Origin: Eutrigla gurnardus
Lineage: Eukaryota > Chordata > Actinopteri > Perciformes > Triglidae
DNA length: 64,000 nt
Reading direction: 5' to 3'
NCBI GenBank assembly: GCA_963514095.1
Contig: OY741281.1
Coordinates: 3,836,154-3,900,153, forward strand
Positions within the stretch are counted from its first letter, which is position 1; each line of letters opens with the position of its first letter. Under the pieces are notes generated by a model. That model ran no database searches, had not been told where the DNA came from, and saw only the letters and a list, made by a program, of their open reading frames with translations. The translations under genes were made by a program, and so were the position numbers. Below, one piece after another: positions 1 through 11,841 of this stretch.

Positions 1-1428
1 CCCATACCAACCTGTTGAATTGTAAGTTCATATTTATTATTCTAGCATCCTTTGCACTCCATTGCATGTCAGACTGTTTACAATGTCATCGTCCTGTGCT
101 TGTATATATACTTATATTAATATCTGTTCATAGTAGTTGTTTACCTTTATTCAGTTTGCTATCCTTGTTTTAGTTGTATTTCTGTGTATGTTTAACATAG
201 AGCGACAACAATCCGGAGTCAAATTCTTTGTATTTGTTTCATAAAAATCACCTTATGAGCAAAAAATCGGCATACTGCAATTATTCCCTTATAATTTTGG
301 GGTATTTAAAATGACTATCTGTGCATTTACTTCAGAATAAAGGTCCAGTGGACAGTGTGTTGTCATGGATACCGTCGGCCACTGAAGACAGTCTTATATG
401 TTTCCACCTCGCTAGCAAATTTCAGTACTGGATGCTTGTTTATGGCCACATGGCTCTGCCTGACACCAGCAGACAGAATACAACTCCCTAATTCAATGTA
501 ACATTTACCAAATCTCTGTGCAAGGCTTCCTTTATCCCAGGAAATGGAACAAATATAGCACAAGTATTCCGATGTGTTCAGGATCTAACGATACCATGAA
601 ATTAATTCCTCATAGTGGTATTGCTTGTGGCCACGGCCGTCGTTTGTGAACATTAAGAAACCTGGTCTTTCAGTAGATATGGAGAAGTTCATTTTATTAT
701 GACAGGAGAGGTTTTAGCATCTCAACAGATTTCTTCTCAACAACTCATGTTGTTAACATCACCTTTGGATGTCTAAATAGTAAGGACACAGTAAGCTTCT
801 AAATGAAATAAGAATAATTCACACTCATGTGGATACAACAACAGATTGGTGAAAATGAGATAAAACAGAATACAGAAACACAAAGAATCCTTCAAAAGAA
901 AAATCGTCTTAACATTAACATAATTTCACGGCAGGTGAAATGAAGAGCAATTCACTATTCAAATACAATATCTGTTTTTTTCTCTTATTCATAAGGATTA
1001 CATATCGATCGACAACAAGAGCCTCCACGTACGCCTGGCTGAGACGTACATAAGACCGATGAAGACAAATTAGTTCCATTGCAACTTGTACTTGAATATC
1101 ATTCTTTGTTACAAACAGAAGCCTAATAGTTGTGTAGGTGTTTACAGTTTCACACAGTCACAGGCAGGTTATACTGCATTATGCATGTCCTTCATTATGT
1201 TTTGGCAGCTACAAGCACATGAGCATCTTAACATAATATTCATAACAAGAATACACAAAAATACACATGGGAAACTACTTTTTTGACTTGATTTCTTTTA
1301 GATTTCTGAGAAATTGATTATATGTGCTGTCGTGCAACTCTTTTGTTTTTAACAAGTCATTTTGAATAAAGTAATCACATTTCTGTGTGCCAGTCTATCT
1401 GATTAATGAACAACGGTTGTGTTTGTGT
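1..1428. other. 3' flank of first very large GTPase gene
   Basis: No gene is recognised here. The stretch is AT-rich and recurs almost unchanged at 14296-15721 and 28149-29578, so it belongs to the tandem unit. It lies just past the stop codon of the minus-strand GTPase and probably holds its 3' untranslated region. A minus-strand AATAAA (TTTATT on plus, 693-698) is a possible poly(A) signal, but this is weak evidence in AT-rich DNA. Confidence 0.5.
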
Positions 1429-4400
1429 TCACTTGAACATCACCTCCAAACTTTCAATGGCTTCTTCCTTACTGTGCTTTCTCCAATCGCTGGGAATTTC
1501 ACCATTATTTTGGAATTTTTTTCCATAGTGGTTTTCCAGGTCCTTCTCAAATCGACACACAAACCACTTCCAGTATGCCAGTTTCGATGCATCGGCAAAA
1601 ATGCCCCAGCAAGCATACTTAGGGCCAGCAGTTCGATACTTTTTAAAGGGAAAGAACACTTCTGAATCTGCAATAGGGTAAAAAACCCAATCACTTGCAA
1701 CACTTGTTGTGCAGAACTTGATAAACAGTTCCACTGTGTTTTTTACGTACCAACCATTGACTGCAGCAGATCGATGAAAAGGCACACTGTGGTCCCCATC
1801 ATGATCTGCCACTGTGTTGGTACAAACAGCTGCACAGAACGGACAAGTCACCCAGCAGCAGTTACACAGGTGCTCGATGAGTATTTCATCCGCCTTCATC
1901 CTGTATTCCTTTATTTTTTCCAGTGGGAGGCGGCTCACGTTCACGATGACAGTCCTGAGGCCTTTCTCTACCTCGTCTTTAAGAAAGTCAAAATGCTCGA
2001 TGTCACCGAAGTCTTCACAACAAGTTGTGTCGAATGTTAGCTTGTCTTCTAGGAAACTGGAGAATTCCTCCACCCACATGCCTAGGTAGTCTGTTTTGAC
2101 TACCTCCGTTTCCTTTTCCTCTTGGACTTTCTTCGTTGCGGTAAATAAAGCTTGCTCCAGAAGCTTTTTGATGTCCACAGCATTTTTATCGAGTACGTCA
2201 AGCGCTTCAGCTCTGTGTTCTTTGAAGATGTATTTCTGTACTTCATCTCTTATAAAAGTCTCTACTTGGCCCCTTGGGTGTCGGATGTAGTTGATAAAGT
2301 CTTTAAAGTCCTCTTTCTCTGCGAGTGACCTCAACACGTGTTTCTCCAAGTTCAGTCTGTTCCCACTGAACGGTGGGTGATTGCACTGCATCGTATCTGC
2401 AAGATCCTTGGCGGTCTTGTTACAGGCGGCCTCCTCGATGGAACTCTGCAGTTTGTTACAGATCATTTCCCCGAGCACAACAGCAGACGAGTTCCCTTTG
2501 CAGAGGCTGATGAAAATGTTACAGAATAGCATTTTCTTGCTTTCCACATAAATGTGGGCATCATTGTTCGATTTGAACTTTTTGTGCGACTCTGAAAGCC
2601 ATCCCCCTGCTCTGTGAAACACATACAACAAGAGATCAACTGTAAACTCCTTCTTCAGAGCGTATTTCCCCTGTGATTCAAAATCAGAGACCTTTCGTTT
2701 GACCATCTGGGCCACTTCTTGCAAGTAAGCTGGACTGTAGCCTCTTGTAGCGACAGGTCTTTTCTTAATTGCCTTAAGGGACTCGATTTCGACAAAGTCA
2801 ATGAGGGATCTGATCAGTTGCTGTTCTTCATAGTCAAAATAGCCCTTCCAGTGGTATCCGATTTTTGTAGTTTTTTCTGAAACGTAATTACAGACTTTAT
2901 CTACAGTGCTAGAACTTTTTTTCTGTCCCCTTCTGTCCTTTCCTGTGTTGCTAGGATCTCGGTCCTTGGAGAGAGAGATATAGTGGGTGTAGTCACCGAT
3001 GTCTGATATTCTCTTGTATCTGCCACTGCTTTTGGATTCATGTATCAGAGACCATTCAATACCGAGCTCCTGAAGGACAGTTGACTGATCTTCTTCATAG
3101 TTGATGTCTGCGATAGGTTTAGTTTTCCCAGTGAGCTCATACACCCAGTGACTCCAAACATGGTTGAACTGCTTTTTAAGTTCCTCTTCATCTTTCGCCT
3201 TGTCCTGTAACTGAAGAGCGAGCTCTTTGCTCTTTTGGATCAGCTTCTTCTCAAAGTCTGCCTTCATGTCATCAAGCTTTTTGCAAGCACTCTTCTGCTG
3301 AATGACTTCATCCAGTTTTCTTTTAACTCTCTTCACTTGTTCAGCCAGAAACTCCTTGATTTTGTTTTCGAATACGCCTCGCCACTGAACCAACATTTCC
3401 TTGTCCCTGTCGTCATCAAAATATGACGTCATTTTCTTTTGGATTCCTCCGTAGGTTGGGTTTATTTCGGTTTGAAGGTAACTGAGCTCGACCTTGTCAA
3501 TTGAGCCATTTTCAATTTTGGTATGAAGCCCGTTCTCAATGTTCAACATCTCACTCCTCAGGGTCCAGGTCCAGTTCCCATACTGGACCTCAAGTTTTCT
3601 GTACACTGCAATTTCAAGTGTGTTTTTGAAACTGAAGACAAAGTGTTCATTCATCAGGGCATTCCACAGGTCCTCAATTTTGCTTTTGAACTGTGTGAGA
3701 GTAATCCCAGCAGACTGTGAGGCTTTAGAGAGGATGATGGTCTTCAGCTCTTGGACACTCTCACTATAACCTGGATTTGGAGGGGCCATAGGCGGACTGC
3801 CCTCCCATAATTGGGCAAAGTATTTTACATCTTTCTGCACGTCAAATGCAATGATGTCACTGAAGCACTCTGCATCACATACTTCCTCCTTGGCTGCTAG
3901 TTGGGCCATCTTGTCCAGTTTTTCTTGCAGTCGTCTCTTTCCATCCATGTTTTTCTCCGCAGCCGAAATGTCTGTAACATTCTGGTGAACAAACACACAA
4001 CTTGGAGCCAGTTTGATTTTCTTCATCCTCATGAAAGCCTGAACGACAATCTGCAGCACGTCTTGCATCTCGGCTGGGTTCTCCCCAAAGATGTTGATCA
4101 GTGTCATGTTTCCCAGACCAACAACAAATGTTGCCAGCTCATTGTCGTGGTGAAGAGTGACATTGCCTTCTAACTCGAGAGCACGCAGTCCTTCGGTGTC
4201 CACCACCAGAATGTAGTCAAAATTAAAGTCTTTCCTGATCTCCTCTGACACCTTGACCAGCTGCATGAAGGCACCCTTGGTGCACCTGCCAGCACTCACT
4301 GCAAACTGTAGTCCAAACATGGCATTCAGCATGGTTGATTTACCACTGCTTTGTACGCCCAACACTGACATGACAAAAAGCCTCTTGTCACCCAGTTTCT

Positions 4401-7400
4401 TTATAACTTCATCTAAAAGTTTGGAGATCCATGTTAAAGGCACGTGACCTGCATCGCCATCCATCAGCTCCATTGGGTGTCCCGATATCATCAGCTCTGC
4501 AGCCAGCTCTGGGTATCTGGACCAGTCGGTCTGCAGACTACTTGGTTGTTTCTCCAAAAATGCGTGGGCTTCATAGATCTGTCCCATTTCTCGAAAGATG
4601 TGCTCCAAGCCAAATGTTGCCGACTGCAGTTTTGTGGATATTTGATCAAGCTCAGTTTGCTTCCTTTTGAGCAGATTGGATTTGTCGTGCTTCTTCTTCA
4701 TATCCAAGACCTCAGCCCACTTTTCATCATATCTTTGGAGGATTGAAGACAGGTCGTCCGTGGAGAGGGCATCTATTAAGATCTGAGTCCATTTCAGAAA
4801 ATATGCTTTGTCTGACCATGGCAAAGACGAGAGGCATTCAGTGAACAACTGCATCGGTTTACTACCGGCAGCAGTGTGTTGTTTTTGTCGTATTTGCATC
4901 AATTCCTGTTGCTTTTGACATTTCACCTTCTCAATGTTTCCTTTCAGGTTATACAGTTCTTTGTTTATTTTGCACCAATCATACCACAGTTGGCCCTGGC
5001 AAGGGAGAAACTTATCTTTGATCTTCGAGACATCCATCCCATCAAGCAAGCTCACAACTCTCATTGCAGCAGCTTTTCCTTTTTGGCAGACTTTGTCGTC
5101 TTCGTCCACTTTGATTCCAGGGACCTTGGCCATGGTTTCAAGCTGGAAGGATGCATGTGGTCTGGACAAAACCTTTCCAATGATTTTTTTCAGTTCTTCA
5201 GAAACATCTGACTGACTTCTGTCCTTCAGACCCATCTTATATTTCCCCTCTTTCATCTGAGTGGCACCACAATCATTGTCAGCGATGAGAATAACAAGGG
5301 GCTTCGGAGACTTGTAAAGGGCCGAGATAATTGCAGTGCTACTGCCACCTTTTTCCAGAGTTGGCACGAGTACAACATTGATTGAGGACTTGTCGGTCAG
5401 AATGTTGCGCTGTTTTACAATCGACAGAGCGTCGCCATGAAGATTGCAGAAGGCTATGCAGTTGGTGAAGGCGTCGTTGGGTTTTCCGGCAGGGAAGTAC
5501 CAGGCGATCTCTGCCACACCGTCCATCAGATGGCGAGACTTGGTGCTACCTGCACAGTTTCTGTGGAAGAAGGTGCTGTGGCGGTCGTTGATCAAAGCAT
5601 TCATCAGCTGAGATTTGGACAGGGGGAGTGAACCCAGGCGGAGAAATGACACCATGGGTGTCTCGGCTTTGCAGATGGGCATACTCTTCATGGTGACAAC
5701 GCTGGACTTATCTTTGATCTGAGTAATTTTCCATGTTTTTCTTATTTGTCTGAATGTCCACAGAGGACAGTCGATGTCCATTGTGACCGGGTCAGGAACG
5801 AGCAGCGGTAAGGCGTACTGACACTGTGACAGTTTTGTGATCATGTTCTGCTTTAAGAAGCTGTCGGAGCAGTGAAATACTGCCATTTGAACATCCATCG
5901 GATGCACGTGACTCTTGAGTTTCGCTTCATCAGAGTTTGCGTTGTTGCTAAAAAGAGCATCGAATTCATCATCAAACTCTTCAGCAGACTCTGATATGCT
6001 CACTTCGTCTTGTTTGACAGGAATATATCTGGCTCTGTAGTCTAACATCATCAACCTCTGAAGGAAAGTATTAGCAAGATATTTCTCAGTGTCATGCTCC
6101 TGTTTCACAGGAGGACCTACTTTAAGAAAATCTGCTGGTGTCAACTTGTGTTGACGTTTGTCTTGAAGCTGAAGTCGGCAAAGTAGAGTTTCAATGTCTC
6201 TCTGATATTGTTTCTTCTTGTTGATCTCCTCCGACTCCTGCAAATAAGTAAAGTAACATGTACAGTATGTTAAAAATGATAATGTCATTCAGTGGGGTAT
6301 GAAGTAGAGTTGGGCCGTTTTCTAGTTTCACCGGTCCGGTTCGGTGTACAGGGCTAAACCGGTTGAATTGGCATTTGTCTTTATGATACGTTCTGGAAAA
6401 TGAAAAACCCTTGCCACAACACTAAATCCAAATTGTATTGCAATAGTAATAAGCAGCAATAATGACAAGTTATTAACATAATATTGTGTCTATTTATAAA
6501 CGGACTAACGGAGCCGCCGTGAGTTTCTGAGGCGGCTGGTGTGCAAAGTGTGGTAGCCATACTCCCGGGCGAGCCAAGGCCGGCATGACAGACATCAAAT
6601 TTCAGTCGAGGTCGGAGACGCACACGGCGTACTTTGTGTTGGTTTTCTTATGTAGGCGACGTGCGGCCAGATCATTTAACAAACTGAGAACGTTAATCCA
6701 AAGAAGATTAAAAGCTGGTAGTTGCTCGTACGAGGCTGCCGTTCCATGCATCGACATGTATGATGCACAGCAAATTCGCTTGCGAGTCGTGTAAATATGC
6801 GAGACCCGCAAAGGTTCACCTGTCATAGTTGTTTTGAAGCCTTGAGCTAATCAGATTTAAAGAGAGACTCCGTTGCAACGTTACGCCGCAAAGCAAAGTT
6901 CTTTATAAACGGTACGATTGCGGCATATTTTTGACTCTCCGTGATTATGGCAGAATCTTCTGTGTAGAAAGGCCAAATATTTCACTCAGGAGGGGCTGCT
7001 GTGGCAAGTGGTTAAGGTCGGTAATGCGGTCTGGTCCGGTGTTTGGCTGAATATCATACCGGTTTCAAAATGTTTAAACCGGCCCAAGCCTAGCACAAAG
7101 TAAATGGACTTCCTTACCTGATACATATCCACGTCCATATCCACGTCCATATCCATATCTAAGGTATCTGTAGGACAACAATGAACCAGATCAACCAATA
7201 TGTTTTCTGATGTTTTTTGCAAAATTGTATATTGTTACATTTTTTGGTAATTGTGCACTTCAAGTTTCCATTAAAATGTTACCTTTCTTCTTGGTTGTCG
7301 ATGAGACAGACTTGATTTCGGACTCTCCTCCTGTGTTGTGATCAGTTTTCTCAGAGTGTTCAGGTTCAATCACTGGATCCCACAAAGAAAACATTTTTTT

Positions 7401-7620
7401 TATATAAATTGTACAGTAGTTTGCCTGGTTACAGCATTTGAGACCAAAGTATTATTCCCAGTCATAACTAGGCCAAGAAAACAGCACCAACATGCATCAC
7501 AAAGTAAAGGAATTAAAAAATACAGGCAGGGTAAAACAATATTCCCAGTTCTAATCTTCAGATAATTATAGGCAGTTTTAGGAAACAGTTTTACAATGAT
7601 GATTATAAAAGGATCTTACT
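1429..7620 (-). CDS. Interferon-induced very large GTPase, copy A (GVIN/VLIG family)
   Basis: Large dynamin-superfamily GTPase of the vertebrate GVIN/VLIG group, cytosolic/nuclear and interferon-induced in mammals; its precise function in fish is not established. The model has four coding segments: 7620 (the A of ATG), 7283-7372, 7118-7167 and 1429-6237. All junctions are GT/AG with matching phase, giving about 1649 residues. An acidic N-terminal tract encoded by a 12-bp repeat (MDMDVDMDV) is followed by the family signature HPMDVQMAVF. A degenerate first G domain follows (about residues 245-258, LSKSQLMN in place of a true P-loop). The canonical G domain has GVQSSGKS near residue 674, then CTKG and VVDTEG. 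Coiled regions come next, then a Cys/His cluster (CPFC..C..DH..H) near 1509. The C-terminal 115 residues differ strongly from copies B and C. The reading frame is intact. Mammalian VLIGs are about 2400 residues, so this is a shorter fish form. Confidence 0.93.
6305..7092. mobile_element. Inverted-repeat DNA element (hAT-like) in GTPase intron, copy A
   Basis: The ends TAGAGTTGGGCCG and CGGCCCAAGCCTA are imperfect inverted repeats. Adjacent sequence is rich in ACCGGT/AACCGG, typical of non-autonomous hAT-type elements. It sits between the small acidic exon and the 4.8 kb exon, ending 26 bp from the exon donor. No clear target duplication is visible, so the family is uncertain. Copies are at 20587-21040 (with an internal deletion of about 335 bp) and 34455-35244. 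Confidence 0.5.
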
Positions 7621-7653
7621 TTCATCTTGATTTCAGATGCTCAGTCTCTTCTA
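7620..7653 (-). other. Exon 2 of GTPase copy A: 5' leader with split start codon
   Basis: A 34-nt exon flanked by a good acceptor (TTGCAG) and donor (GTAAGA). All three frames contain stops, so it is leader sequence, except that its last A joins TG at the start of the next exon (7372) to form the ATG of the GTPase. It also contains an upstream ATG-AAA whose TGA stop overlaps that start. The same exon occurs at 21570-21603 and 35776-35809. The exon is inferred from splice signals and three-way conservation, not from transcripts. Confidence 0.6.
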
Positions 7654-8332
7654 CTGCAACATAATGAGAGAAAAAAATGTGATGAGTTTTTAAAATAACA
7701 CTCGATTAGCTTGCCATAAATTCATTATATTTCTGTTGAATTATATTTATTTCTGCAAATTATATTATCAGGGAAGCAGGGTTTTACTCAAAACCTATTT
7801 CGACATTTTCCTTTTTGCATGTCGGGTTATATGTAGTTGATGTGATTGTAGGTGTGCAAAGGTTTTAAGTTAAGGGTATTGTTCTGGAGAGTGTGCTGTT
7901 TGAATTTTTACCACGGTGGTTAAGGATAGGCTTCAGGTTTAGGTAATGGGTTACGTCAACAATGGTCCTCACGAGTACAGAAAGACAAACGTCTTTCACA
8001 TTCATACAATTCAGAGCAGCAAAAGACTTATGGAATACCATAAGACAAGGTGACACATGGTCTGGAGCTCTATTTACATTAAACCAAGTGACATAGAGGA
8101 AAGCAATGAGCCTTAAAAGGTCACACTCAAACATCATCAACCGCATCCTGTCAACACTGAACACAAGTTACTTGCAGAGCTTCAGCTGCTGGATTTTATG
8201 TTGCCCCTCCACAAAGGCAAACTAGGCTTTCCTTTTACATCTGGGGTTATATTAATTTATATATGCTTTACTGGATCTCTGCTGGTTGTCATTATGTTAT
8301 GTGATTTGATATTGGTTGTGCTGTGCCTTTAA

Positions 8333-9848
8333 CCCTCGTGTTGTCCTGGGGTCACCCCAAATGAAATCTTTTGCTGTCAAAATAGGTTTTTTGTTCATCA
8401 AATGGTCTGAAAATAATGGGTTTTTTTTCGATACTATGCTCTTCATGATTAAAATAAATTAGAAATAATTTGATTGAAATATGGTTGTTTTATTGAATTG
8501 AATAACTTCTGTTGTCCTCTGGGGTCAAAAAGACCCCGAAGCACAAAGTAGTGCAATGGGGCAAATTGTCACACCATACTGCTTTCCAACAGATGAACAC
8601 ACCCCCTCCTCATGGTACACACACACACACACGTACACATGCACATGCGCGCACACACACAAACACACGCACACGCACGCACAGAGAGGCACCTCCTCTT
8701 CACTCACTCTCCACTCCTGTCTTCCTCTCCTCTTCCTCCCTTCTTCTCCTCCTCACTCACTCTCCACTCCTGTCTTCCTCTCCTCTTCCTCCCTTCTTCT
8801 CCTCCTCACTCACTCCCCACTCCTGTCTTCCTCTCCTCTTCCTCCCTACTTGTCCTCTAAACTCTGCTTCACTCGCTCTCCAATGCTGTCTTTCTCTCTT
8901 CTCCTCTCCCCTCCTCCTCATTTCTGTTCTCCTCACCTACTACCGCCCCTTCGTCATCCTCGCTTTCATCCTCATCCTCCAAGTCCGTCATCACTCCTGC
9001 GTCCGTAAATCACCACCACCATCGTCCACTCTTATTTGCTTTTTGGCTTTCACAAATCGGTCCATTTCGCTCTGTTGACACAATCGCTAACTAGCCGCTA
9101 TGCATGAACCACCGCTAACGTGAACGTCAAATTCAGCCTGCTGTCTGCGTGCAAACTAGCCAATCAAATCGCACGACACAGGAAAGAAAAAAAAAACAAT
9201 CACCATAGGAACGTTATAAACAATATTTCTTCAGATGATTGATTGTTAATGTCTCAGTGTCTTAATTTGTTCTATATTTGTTATAGTTTTTAATCCATAA
9301 ATATTTTGAGGGGAGGGGGGGCAAAAGGGGGGGGCGCAGCCTTTGACAGGAGGGTCTTGAGACCCTGCTTGTGTTATTGCGTTTGAATGAAGTTGGCATT
9401 AAAGGTGTAACACAGAATTGGGTGAAGTTTCCACTTTATATTCTTTAAATAACAGTCAAACCAGACTGGGTCAATTTTGACCCCAGAGGACAACAGGTGT
9501 GATTATGTGCTGCCATTAAAAAAAATTCAAATTATTCAAAAACAGCATCCTCCCTAAACTTTGACATATAGCACTCTGTGATAAGTCAAATAGTAAAAAT
9601 AATATTTACACACAATAATTAATTGTTTCATTTTATTTTAAGTTAAAAACAGGGCATACTTTTATGTAAACAAGGTATATTGGCCCTAAATTCCAAAACG
9701 AAGGGAAAAATTTGTGGTAATGGGTTGGACTGAAGTAATACTAAAGGTGTCACACAGAATTGATTGACAATTAATACTATATGCTTTAAATAACAGTCAA
9801 AACCAGGTGGACAAAAGGTGCATGGCAATCGGGAGGACAACACGAGGG
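8333..9848. mobile_element. Non-autonomous piggyBac element, copy A
   Basis: Perfect outer inverted repeats CCCTCGTGTTGTCC...GGACAACACGAGGG flanked on both sides by TTAA (8329-8332 and 9849-9852), the hallmark target site of piggyBac transposons. Internal parts repeat the end motif with GGGGTCA/TGACCCC blocks. The element lies in intron 1 of the GTPase gene. It has no transposase frame; it contains a CA-rich microsatellite and a pyrimidine-rich minisatellite. Confidence 0.85.
8619..8860. repeat. CA microsatellite and CT-rich minisatellite inside piggyBac copy A
   Basis: A (CA)n-rich tract (about 8619-8690) is followed by imperfect tandem repeats of about 55 bp rich in CTCCTCCTCACTCACTC. Long open frames here are low-complexity artefacts. 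Related arrays are at about 22560-22850 and, expanded, at about 37160-37830. Confidence 0.8.
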
Positions 9849-10026
9849 TTAAGAGACTTGACAGTTGCAGGATGATGCATATCATTTGTATAAGGGGTTG
9901 TGTGCATAAGAGTCAGAGCAGTAAAAGACTCATCGAGAAGCATGACAATATCAAACTGTGAAGGTCAGCTGCGCATGCTCCGATTTAAAACGTGCACACA
10001 GAAAAAGAAAATCAGTTTCAACTCAC

Positions 10027-10102
10027 CGTGTCTGCTTGTCGCTGTCTGCTCTGTGAAGCTGCGGGCTTTCAGAACGTCTCCTCGTCCTCCGACCTCTTTA
10101 TA
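10027..10102 (-). promoter_or_regulatory. TATA promoter and untranslated exon 1, GTPase copy A
   Basis: On the minus strand a TATAAA (10097-10102) is followed by about 45 nt without ATG that ends at a consensus donor (GACACG then GTGAGT, exon end 10027). This fits a first noncoding exon with a start site near 10070. Transcription then runs through a 2.4 kb intron to the leader exon at 7653. The same structure is at 23625-23700 and 38994-39069. Confidence 0.6.
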
Positions 10103-10257
10103 CAGACCACAGCAGCCTGTTGAATACCGGGACTGCCCCTCACTAAGCCCCTCCCACATCAGCTCTGCAGCGATGTGGATAGGTCAAGCCGGCCAATCAC
10201 AGCAAGCCGAGGACCTCAATGCGCGCGCATTGCTTGTAAATCAGTGACGAAACGAGG

Positions 10258-10267
10258 GAAAGTGAAA
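10258..10267. promoter_or_regulatory. ISRE-like element, GTPase copy A
   Basis: GAAAGTGAAA matches the GAAANNGAAA core bound by IRF/ISGF3 factors and lies about 155 bp upstream of the TATA box. It is preserved exactly in all three units (23856-23865, 39225-39234). This suggests interferon induction of the GTPase, as known for the mammalian family; inducibility itself is inferred. Confidence 0.65.
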
Positions 10268-11761
10268 GTAAAGAGCTCGAGTTCCAGTAAACCACGTGAC
10301 TTAGAGAAAACCAGGTCAACGCGTTCACTTGCAGAGCTTCAGCAGTTTGTTTCCCCACACAGAGGCATAAAGGAGCCTGAGACAGGAAGAGGTTTGGTTT
10401 TTAGAGCCTTTTCCTAAAAATATGAGATTTATTTTTGTTGAACTCTAGCACTTTACAAAAACACAATGTGGTTGGATAAGAATCAGAATACTTGATTAAC
10501 CCCTCAGGAAGGTGTAGAGCTGCAGCTGCTCCATGAGAGTCAGGAACGAAAGAAAGAATCATGTGCTCATGAATAGATAAAGGGCCTGTAGATGTGAAGT
10601 CCTTTACACATAAGTAAAGTCAAATTAGTATAAAAGTATCAACCAAATTGACCAAAATGTTTAGTTTAACTTTTTTCGACATAATGAGCAGACATGAGAC
10701 CCACAGGGCCGCTGTGAAGGAAGCTGTAATAATTAATAAATTGGCTGTTCATCACGTTTTATTCTCACCTACAAACAACTGGCTATGAAGCTAGAAGCAC
10801 AAGTAGCACGACATGAATTTAACTTTAATGAGCTGTATGTATCCGATCCTGCCGATCATTTCAGAAGTGAACACATTGTTCAGAGGTCTATTGAGTGATT
10901 TATCATCCTCTCGCATTCAATTGTACCTCGCTGGCCTCTGGTTCACTGCCTCCTCTCTCACCCTGCTCTTTCTATCGTGGCAATAAAGATTAAAAAATAT
11001 GTGGAAAGCAACATTTTGTAATACAATTAGGAATACACTAGTAGTAGTGAAATTGTTGTAGAATTTAACCTCAAATAAAATGTCTCCTCACCTGCTGTGA
11101 AGACCCCCCCCTGTTCATTCCTGCTGCTGCTGGCCTCTGGTCCACTTCCTCCTCCCTGACCTGCTCTTTCTATTATATAACGATTTTAAAAATATGTGCA
11201 AAACAATAGTGAGTACAAGTTCTGTGCAGAAATTAAGGAGGAGTGGGTTTACGTCTAGGTAGTAGAGTAGCCATAGATTGTAGTCGAGTATTGTTACGTT
11301 AGAATAATATTGCTCAAGTAAAAGTAAAAAGTATTTTGCAGTAAAACAACTCTTAAAGAGTACAATTTATCCAAAAAGTTACTCAAGGAAATGTAAAGGA
11401 GTAAATGTAACTAGTAACTGTCTACCACCTCTGCACCTAGCAAGCATTCAACATAGCTAACAGCTAACAATTGTTAACTAGCTTAACAGCTAGCCTTGAT
11501 ATATTGACATGTATTAATTAGTCATCGTTTAGCTAAACATTATCTACATGCAACAGCAATACTCAACTTACATGGTTTGTTTGGAACAAACACAGTAAAG
11601 TTTTTTGCCTCTTGGCTGCTGGTTTGCTGAAAATGGTGAACAAGAATCTGAGTGATTGAAATCACAACACGACAGCGGTGTTTGCCGCCTGGCTCCGCCT
11701 ACTCATGATGCGTTCAAAGGCGGCTCAGTAAAACGCGATTCCACATGTTCAGGGCACAGAT
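10268..11761. other. Intergenic region between GTPase promoter and cystatin, copy A
   Basis: No coding gene is supported. The region contains an interspersed repeat (about 11240-11440, built of CTCAAGTAAAAGTA-type motifs and ending CTACCACCTCTG). That family is common in fish and probably a non-autonomous hAT element. Equivalents are about 25098-25290 and 40205-40405, and a diverged relative lies at 60985-61200. Confidence 0.4.
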
Positions 11762-11841
11762 ATGGGAAGTGCGGTGGACACGTCTCCGTCGTACCCCGCG
11801 TCCGCTATGCCCATGTTTCCTGGTTATGCTATGCCACCAGG
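11762..11841 (+). other. Possible orphan first exon (ends MDPGYAMPPG-like), copy A
   Basis: An ATG-initiated open stretch of 80 nt ends at a strong donor (CCACCAGG then GTAAGT). The encoded end reads PGYAMPPG. In copies B (25619-25698) and C (40757-40785) the frame gives MDPGYAMPPG; copy A has MFPGYAMPPG at the same place. No following exon could be identified before the cystatin gene. It may be an alternative leader or a relic, and the product is not recognised. Confidence 0.25.

Noticed and set aside
363..563. A minus-strand 66-codon frame downstream of GTPase A
   Set aside because: The counterparts in B and C change both start and residues freely. It probably lies in 3' UTR or is a relic; no family recognised.
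8512..9078. Long open frames over the CT-rich and CA-rich tracts
   Set aside because: They translate low-complexity repeats inside a transposon, occur in several frames at once, and are not conserved between copies.
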